The notes under the pieces: model-generated
Told to the model about the DNA's origin: nothing
The model's database searches: none
Seen by the model: the letters and a program-made list of their open reading frames with translations, nothing else
Origin: Albibacterium sp963696875
GTDB lineage: Bacteria; Bacteroidota; Bacteroidia; Sphingobacteriales; Sphingobacteriaceae
Length of the DNA: 64,000 nt
Reading direction: 5' to 3'
Assembly: GCA_963696875.1 (NCBI GenBank)
Contig: CAVOLQ010000001.1
Span: 372,001 to 436,000 of the forward strand
Made by a program: the position numbers and the translations under genes
Shown here: piece by piece, positions 60,901 through 64,000 of the stretch
Layout of the letters: the number at the start of each line of letters is the position of its first letter
Numbering within the stretch: the stretch's first letter is position 1

Positions 60901-61151
60901 GAAGTAGCGTCTATCTTTTTAACATTCTCCATTGATGAAACGGCGTCCTCCAGTTTCTTGGTAACTGTGTTTTCTACTTCATTAGGAGAAGCGCCAGGGT
61001 AAACTGTAGAGATAGAAACTATGGGTGGGGAGAACTTCGGTAAAAGTTCATAGTTTAAGGATAGGTAGCTTAATATGCCTAACAAACTCAATGCAGTAAA
61101 AACTACAATGACAATGGAAGGTCTTTTTATGGAAATTTCTGCAATCTTCAT
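57954..61151 (-). CDS. RND efflux pump, inner-membrane transporter
   Basis: A 1065-residue AcrB/MexB-type (HAE1 family) transporter that expels drugs or hydrophobic compounds using the proton gradient. It has the RND two-fold layout: TM1 (RPSIVIVVFTALSLLGIL), a porter domain, the TM2-7 group with LLGLSLVVGILVDDAIVVIE (proton-relay Asp pair) and a second half with LLLVYFIMVALYDSFVYPF-like TM8-12. Its C-terminus is rich in Glu. Substrate is unknown; it is the last gene of a TetR-TolC-MFP-RND operon on the minus strand. HAE1 rather than heavy-metal type is suggested by the D-D pair and length. Confidence 0.93.
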   Translation of the reverse strand: MKIAEISIKRPSIVIVVFTALSLLGILSYLSLNYELLPKFSPPIVSISTVYPGASPNEVENTVTKKLEDAVSSMENVKKIDATSFESLSVLVITLNNSADVDLALNDAQRKVNAILADLPDDAKAPTLAKFSLDDLPIITMSATSQMPEAEFFDLIDKRIQPIISRVEGVANVNLIGGQEREIQVNLDADKLEAYHLSPLQVQQVILSSNLDFPTGSVKTQDQDILVRLSGKYETPEQLRNLVVSTAQNGSQIRVRDIADVQDTQKDVAKLARVNRQSAIAIQVIKTSDANAVQVSENVYKIVKSLEEDYASEGLILSIASDSSTYTLESADAVIYDLFLAIILVAVVMLLFLHSLRNAVIVMVAIPVALISTFIGMELLGFTLNLMSLLGLSLVVGILVDDAIVVIENIYRHMEMGKNKVRASIDGTKEIGFTVVSITMVIVVVFLPIALSTGLVSDILREFCVVVMIATLLSLFISFTIVPLLTSRFGKLEKITSEKPVGRFILWFEKLLTRFTAWVTSILKWALDHKAVTLISVSFLLISSCGLVGGGFIGTEFFAQSDRGEFIVQIELPKESSIEQTNQITRQVENYLSEKPEIVSQITMIGHSSEGFGGSIGTAYKSEITVLLVDKEKRSDPSNVYAAKIKKELAENIVGAKITTVPISIMGSPERAPIELIVTGSDIDTVLKFAEEARLALAKIPGATETKLSVESGNPEIEVVVDRDKMAALGLNLQTVGGTMQTAFNGNTDGKFRHGEYEYDINIRFSDYNRKNVDDVKNLLFTNKDEKLIKLSQFAEVKEGSGPSQLERRDKSTSVKVQSQAIGRPSGSIIQEFEDEIKKLDRPTGVSYIWGGDMEMQEEGFGSLGMALIIAILLVYFIMVALYDSFVYPFVVMFSIPLSVIGALLALALTNNSLNIFTMLGLIMLIGLVAKNAIILVDFTNQMKAAGQTTRQALINANHARLRPILMTTIAMVFGMLPIALASGAGAEWKNGLAWVVIGGLISSLFLTLIIVPVVYQTFDNILHKLGMDKKGMDIEKMIAEDYEHKEVLEYELENEEEEEAVSVI

Positions 61152-61181
61152 ATGATACTAAAATTAATTAATGATTGAAGG

Positions 61182-62240
61182 TTACTGGGTTTTAACCAGT
61201 GTACCGTCAATTAGGTTGATTTGACCGCTTGTTATAATGATATCACCTTCAGTAATTCCGCCTATTATTTCAACCTGATCTCCAATAATTCTACCTGAAA
61301 CAACGTTTCTTATTTTTGCAGTATCTTCATTTTCAAGAATAAATATTTGATTGCTATTTACTCCTCCTGCAAATGAAGTACGTGGAATCAACAAAGTTGG
61401 TTCTTGTCTCGGAAATTCAAAAGTAGCGGTGGCATACATTCCTGCTCTCAAGTTGTTTGCATCTTGATTGGTCACTTCGATCTCCACAGAGTAGTTTAAC
61501 GTATTGTCAGCCTTGGGTGCGATAAAATTAATCACTCCATGAAATGTTTTATCAGGGAAGACAGTGCATGTTATTTTTACGCGATCTCCGGTTTTTAAAT
61601 GAACGACTTGTTGCTCGTTAGCATTAACTTTTAGCTTTAGGCTAGAAACATCTACAATATTGAAAAGGGGAGTGCCAGGAACGACAAATGCTCCGGGTTC
61701 AATTAAGCGCTGATTTATGATTCCTGAGATCGGTGATTTTATGTACGAGTCTTGAACGCGACGTCGAGCTTGCTGCACCATGGTTTCAGCATTTCTCAAG
61801 GCCAATTCAATGTCATCAAGTTGTGATTTTGTTACTCCGCCTGTTTCGTATGAGCTTGCATAGCGCTCTTGGTCCTTTTTTAATTTTGAATAAGAAGCTT
61901 CTGCATTTTGTAAATCTAAGGAAGCGTATTCCGGATCAATGCGTACTAATACTTGACCCTTGCTAACTCTAGACCCTTCATTAATTAAAATTTGGGTTGC
62001 CCTTCCACTAGTTTCCGCAAGTAAATTCAAATCATGTTTCGCAATAAAATTTCCGTTTGCTGAAAAGTTTAAGTTTAATGTATCCTTTTTTGCAATAGCT
62101 GTTTTAACGATAACTGCACCTGATTGGTCTGCAACAACAGCAATTTTTGCGTCGTTTTCTTTTTTATTGTTGGTTAAAACCCATGCAATTAATGCTCCTA
62201 CAACAATAAGGGCTATTATGGTTATAATTCCTCTTTTCAT
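61182..62240 (-). CDS. RND efflux periplasmic adaptor (membrane fusion protein)
   Basis: A 352-residue AcrA/MexA-type adaptor. An N-terminal membrane anchor (about 4-23, no lipobox Cys) is followed by a lipoyl/hairpin domain (ISGIINQRLIEPGAFVVPGTP and a coiled-coil segment) and a beta-barrel domain with KLKVNANEQQVVHLKTGDR. It links the pump to the outer-membrane channel. It ends 30 bases before the pump gene and begins three bases after the TolC gene, in one operon. Confidence 0.92.
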   Translation of the reverse strand: MKRGIITIIALIVVGALIAWVLTNNKKENDAKIAVVADQSGAVIVKTAIAKKDTLNLNFSANGNFIAKHDLNLLAETSGRATQILINEGSRVSKGQVLVRIDPEYASLDLQNAEASYSKLKKDQERYASSYETGGVTKSQLDDIELALRNAETMVQQARRRVQDSYIKSPISGIINQRLIEPGAFVVPGTPLFNIVDVSSLKLKVNANEQQVVHLKTGDRVKITCTVFPDKTFHGVINFIAPKADNTLNYSVEIEVTNQDANNLRAGMYATATFEFPRQEPTLLIPRTSFAGGVNSNQIFILENEDTAKIRNVVSGRIIGDQVEIIGGITEGDIIITSGQINLIDGTLVKTQ

Positions 62241-62243
62241 TTT

Positions 62244-63602
62244 TTATTCTATTATTAATGATTTGATGTTTCCGTTTGATCTTATTAATTCTATTTCAGC
62301 AACTTTATAATTTAATAAAGCAGTATTATAGCTATTTTGAGCACTCACTAAATCCGTCTCGGCATTTAGTAGATCCGTTAGAGAGGCCAATCCGTTGTGG
62401 TAATTGTTTTGTATGCTGTTAAAGACCTCTTCTGCTAAGATGGTATTTCCTTTTTGAGCTTGGATGGTATTTAAGCTATTCTTAATTTGTATTTTAGCGT
62501 TTTCATAAGCCATCTTTAGGGCATTTGACGAGTCTTTAATGTCTTCTTGTATTTTTTGGATATCAATAGTAGCCTGTTTTACTTTCGCGCTTCTGGCACC
62601 TCCATCAAAGATTGGAATTTTTAAAGTTAATGTAGCCGCTGACATCCCATAACTCAATGCTTTACTTGTATATAGGTCAAAGTTATTACTTTGCGTATTA
62701 TACATGTAATTCACTCCTAAAGATAAACTAGGATAGAATTCCGAAAGATATGCTTTGCGCTGAAAGCCTAAAAGGTCTTCTTGTTTTTTTAAGATTTGAT
62801 AATCACTCAAGCGTTCAACATTGAAGGTGTTACTGGAAACGATTTTTAAGTTAGCCTCATTTTCCAATGCTGAGAGGCTGGATGTTGGGATTTCAATCTC
62901 TTCGGTTATTGGCATTCCCATATAATATTTCAAGAGATTCTCTTGCTGCGATATCCCGTTTAGAAGCTCCTCTCGCTGAGTGAGTATATTCACCTTGTTT
63001 ACTTTAACACGATCTAGGTCAATCCTTTTTGCCAATCCAAGTGTATATTGATTGCTGACTATTTTTTCAAGTTTTGATACTCGCTCTAAATTGGCATCAA
63101 TTACCTGTAATTGCTCACGAGTAATGATAACTTGATAGTAATTTGTAGCCACTAATTGAATTAAATTCTCTTCGGCTAGCTTAGAAGCAATTTGATAGTA
63201 CTCCTTTGAGCTTTTTGATGCCCTTAGTCCGGTAAATACTTGTTGGTTAAAAAGCTGTTGATTGAGTTGTACTTGTGACATTGCTCCCCAAGTGGTTCCA
63301 GCGGTAACAGCAATAAAGTCACCAGGCGCACCGCCCATGAATTCTGCAGGTAGGATAAATTTTTGTGCTTGTATATTCCTTGTTATAGTCGATGTTCCGT
63401 CAATAGTGGGCAAAGCACCAGCACGAACTTCTTTTATTTTATAGTCTACTGATTCAATATCCAACCTTGCCTTTGTTACTGCTTTATTGTTATTTAAAGC
63501 GTAATTTAATGCATCTTTTAAGGTAATGGTTTGTTGTGCCGTACTTTTTGTTGTAACTGTTACAAGAAAAAAAGACACAACTATGTATTTAATATAATTC
63601 AT
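62244..63602 (-). CDS. TolC-like outer membrane efflux protein
   Basis: A 452-residue exported protein (signal ending near TAQQT) of the TolC/OEP family: repetitive alpha-helical coil with ALNYALNNNKAVTKARLDIE and NSYNTALLNYKVAEIELIRS, the second of two related repeats, and a beta-barrel-like central segment. It forms the outer-membrane channel of the RND pump. The stop is three bases from the adaptor start. It is preceded by the TetR-type gene at the window end, 20 bases away. Confidence 0.93.
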   Translation of the reverse strand: MNYIKYIVVSFFLVTVTTKSTAQQTITLKDALNYALNNNKAVTKARLDIESVDYKIKEVRAGALPTIDGTSTITRNIQAQKFILPAEFMGGAPGDFIAVTAGTTWGAMSQVQLNQQLFNQQVFTGLRASKSSKEYYQIASKLAEENLIQLVATNYYQVIITREQLQVIDANLERVSKLEKIVSNQYTLGLAKRIDLDRVKVNKVNILTQREELLNGISQQENLLKYYMGMPITEEIEIPTSSLSALENEANLKIVSSNTFNVERLSDYQILKKQEDLLGFQRKAYLSEFYPSLSLGVNYMYNTQSNNFDLYTSKALSYGMSAATLTLKIPIFDGGARSAKVKQATIDIQKIQEDIKDSSNALKMAYENAKIQIKNSLNTIQAQKGNTILAEEVFNSIQNNYHNGLASLTDLLNAETDLVSAQNSYNTALLNYKVAEIELIRSNGNIKSLIIE

Positions 63603-63622
63603 ATTCGCTGTTTGTTCTGAAA

Positions 63623-64000
63623 TTAATAGTGTGATAAGGCTTTTATGAAGATTTTAGCAAGTTCTATTTGTTTCTGATGAATCGAGTCTCGCAATTGCTC
63701 ATCTATGGTTATTTTTTTTACAGATTGATCCTTATTCGCAAGGAAAATTCCTTTACTTGCTTCAATGTATATTTCTGCGGTTTCCTCAACATTGAAAGGT
63801 TTAAATTCCTTCCTTTCAATCCCTTTTTTAAAAATTTCTACGATTAGTTTTTTTGAATATTGTGAAGATAATTCTGCTAGGTGTTTTGTATTTTCATTTA
63901 CGGAAGGACAGTCAAATCCTTCGAAAATGTGAAGCATATAATGCTTTTCGAAGAATTCATTTTTTACATGTTGAATTTGTTCTAAGGTTTCTAATGTTGT
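63623..64000 (-). CDS. TetR-type transcriptional regulator, C-terminal part (partial)
   Basis: Only the ligand-binding C-terminal domain is inside the window; the HTH would lie beyond base 64000. The visible 125 residues are helical with QIQHVKNEFFEKHYMLHIFE and VEETAEIYIEASKGIFLANK, fitting TetR regulators of efflux operons. The first in-window ATG (63937) is internal. It is the first gene of the TetR-TolC-MFP-RND set and probably represses it. Confidence 0.8.
   Translation of the reverse strand, partial: TTLETLEQIQHVKNEFFEKHYMLHIFEGFDCPSVNENTKHLAELSSQYSKKLIVEIFKKGIERKEFKPFNVEETAEIYIEASKGIFLANKDQSVKKITIDEQLRDSIHQKQIELAKIFIKALSHY

Noticed and set aside
1..64000. tRNA, rRNA, integrase, transposase or phage genes
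   Set aside because: None seen by inspection on either strand; a covariance or HMM search would be needed to exclude small RNAs.

Overview
The window is a gene-dense, AT-rich chromosomal stretch of a Bacteroidota bacterium, most likely of the Sphingobacteriales/Cytophagales type. The evidence is family content (DUF4270 lipoprotein, catalytic-domain-only GT5 protein, YwbE, DUF3820, DUF3817, one-chain L-serine dehydratase, fused isobutyryl-CoA mutase, many lipobox proteins) and repeated upstream elements of the Bacteroidota form TTTG-N19/20-TAnnTTTG, with few Shine-Dalgarno sequences. I saw no phage, integrase, transposase, CRISPR array, rRNA or tRNA. The window reads as housekeeping and accessory metabolism rather than a genomic island.

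Layout. 0-8.5 kb: 3' end of prfB, dcd, a phosphopantetheinyl transferase, lipB, then DUF4270/GT5 divergent from panC-panD, an acyl-CoA dehydrogenase and a thioredoxin-like lipoprotein. 8.8-19.9 kb: fused acyl-CoA mutase icmF (frameshifted near its 3' end), a pseudouridine synthase with a charged repetitive N-terminus, a lytic transglycosylase, uvrA, a SufT-like gene and a KhtTU-type K+/H+ antiporter pair. 20-28.4 kb: nnr, a lemA/TPM-domain cluster, a COG2509-like FAD protein, a CoA-binding protein, an MscS channel and two small conserved genes. 28.7-34.5 kb: serine dehydratase, S41 protease, nhaA, and a Gre-like/JmjC-cupin pair. 34.8-40.8 kb: a MarR-fadN-fadA-fadE beta-oxidation operon. 41-45 kb: two FKBP-type lipoproteins, an SDR protein and a DASH-type cryptochrome/photolyase. 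45.1-49.2 kb: 2-oxoglutarate dehydrogenase E1 (sucA) and E2 (sucB), the latter broken by about nine small indels. 49.2-57.8 kb: an outer-membrane protein, M1 peptidase, GNAT-like protein, azurin, lpdA (E3), an LTA-synthase-like protein and DUF3817. 57.9-64 kb: an RND efflux operon (TetR, TolC, membrane-fusion and pump genes, all on the minus strand).

How the genes connect. LipB supplies the octanoyl group for lipoylation of the SucB lipoyl lysine, SucA and SucB form the 2-oxoglutarate dehydrogenase core, and LpdA recycles the lipoyl group. The phosphopantetheinyl transferase, panC and panD serve CoA and carrier-protein biology, which feeds acyl-CoA metabolism by FadNAE, the 6-kb acyl-CoA dehydrogenase and IcmF. 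A palindrome, TATGC-N2-GCATA, sits at the promoter of the MarR gene and also in the promoter of the distant acyl-CoA dehydrogenase, which suggests one small fatty-acid regulon.

No clearly new molecular system is visible. The most useful leads are this candidate MarR operator, the indel-riddled sucB (consensus errors or very recent decay), frameshifts in icmF and a TPM gene, intergenic heptamer-periodic repeat arrays, and several long perfect or near-perfect hairpins.
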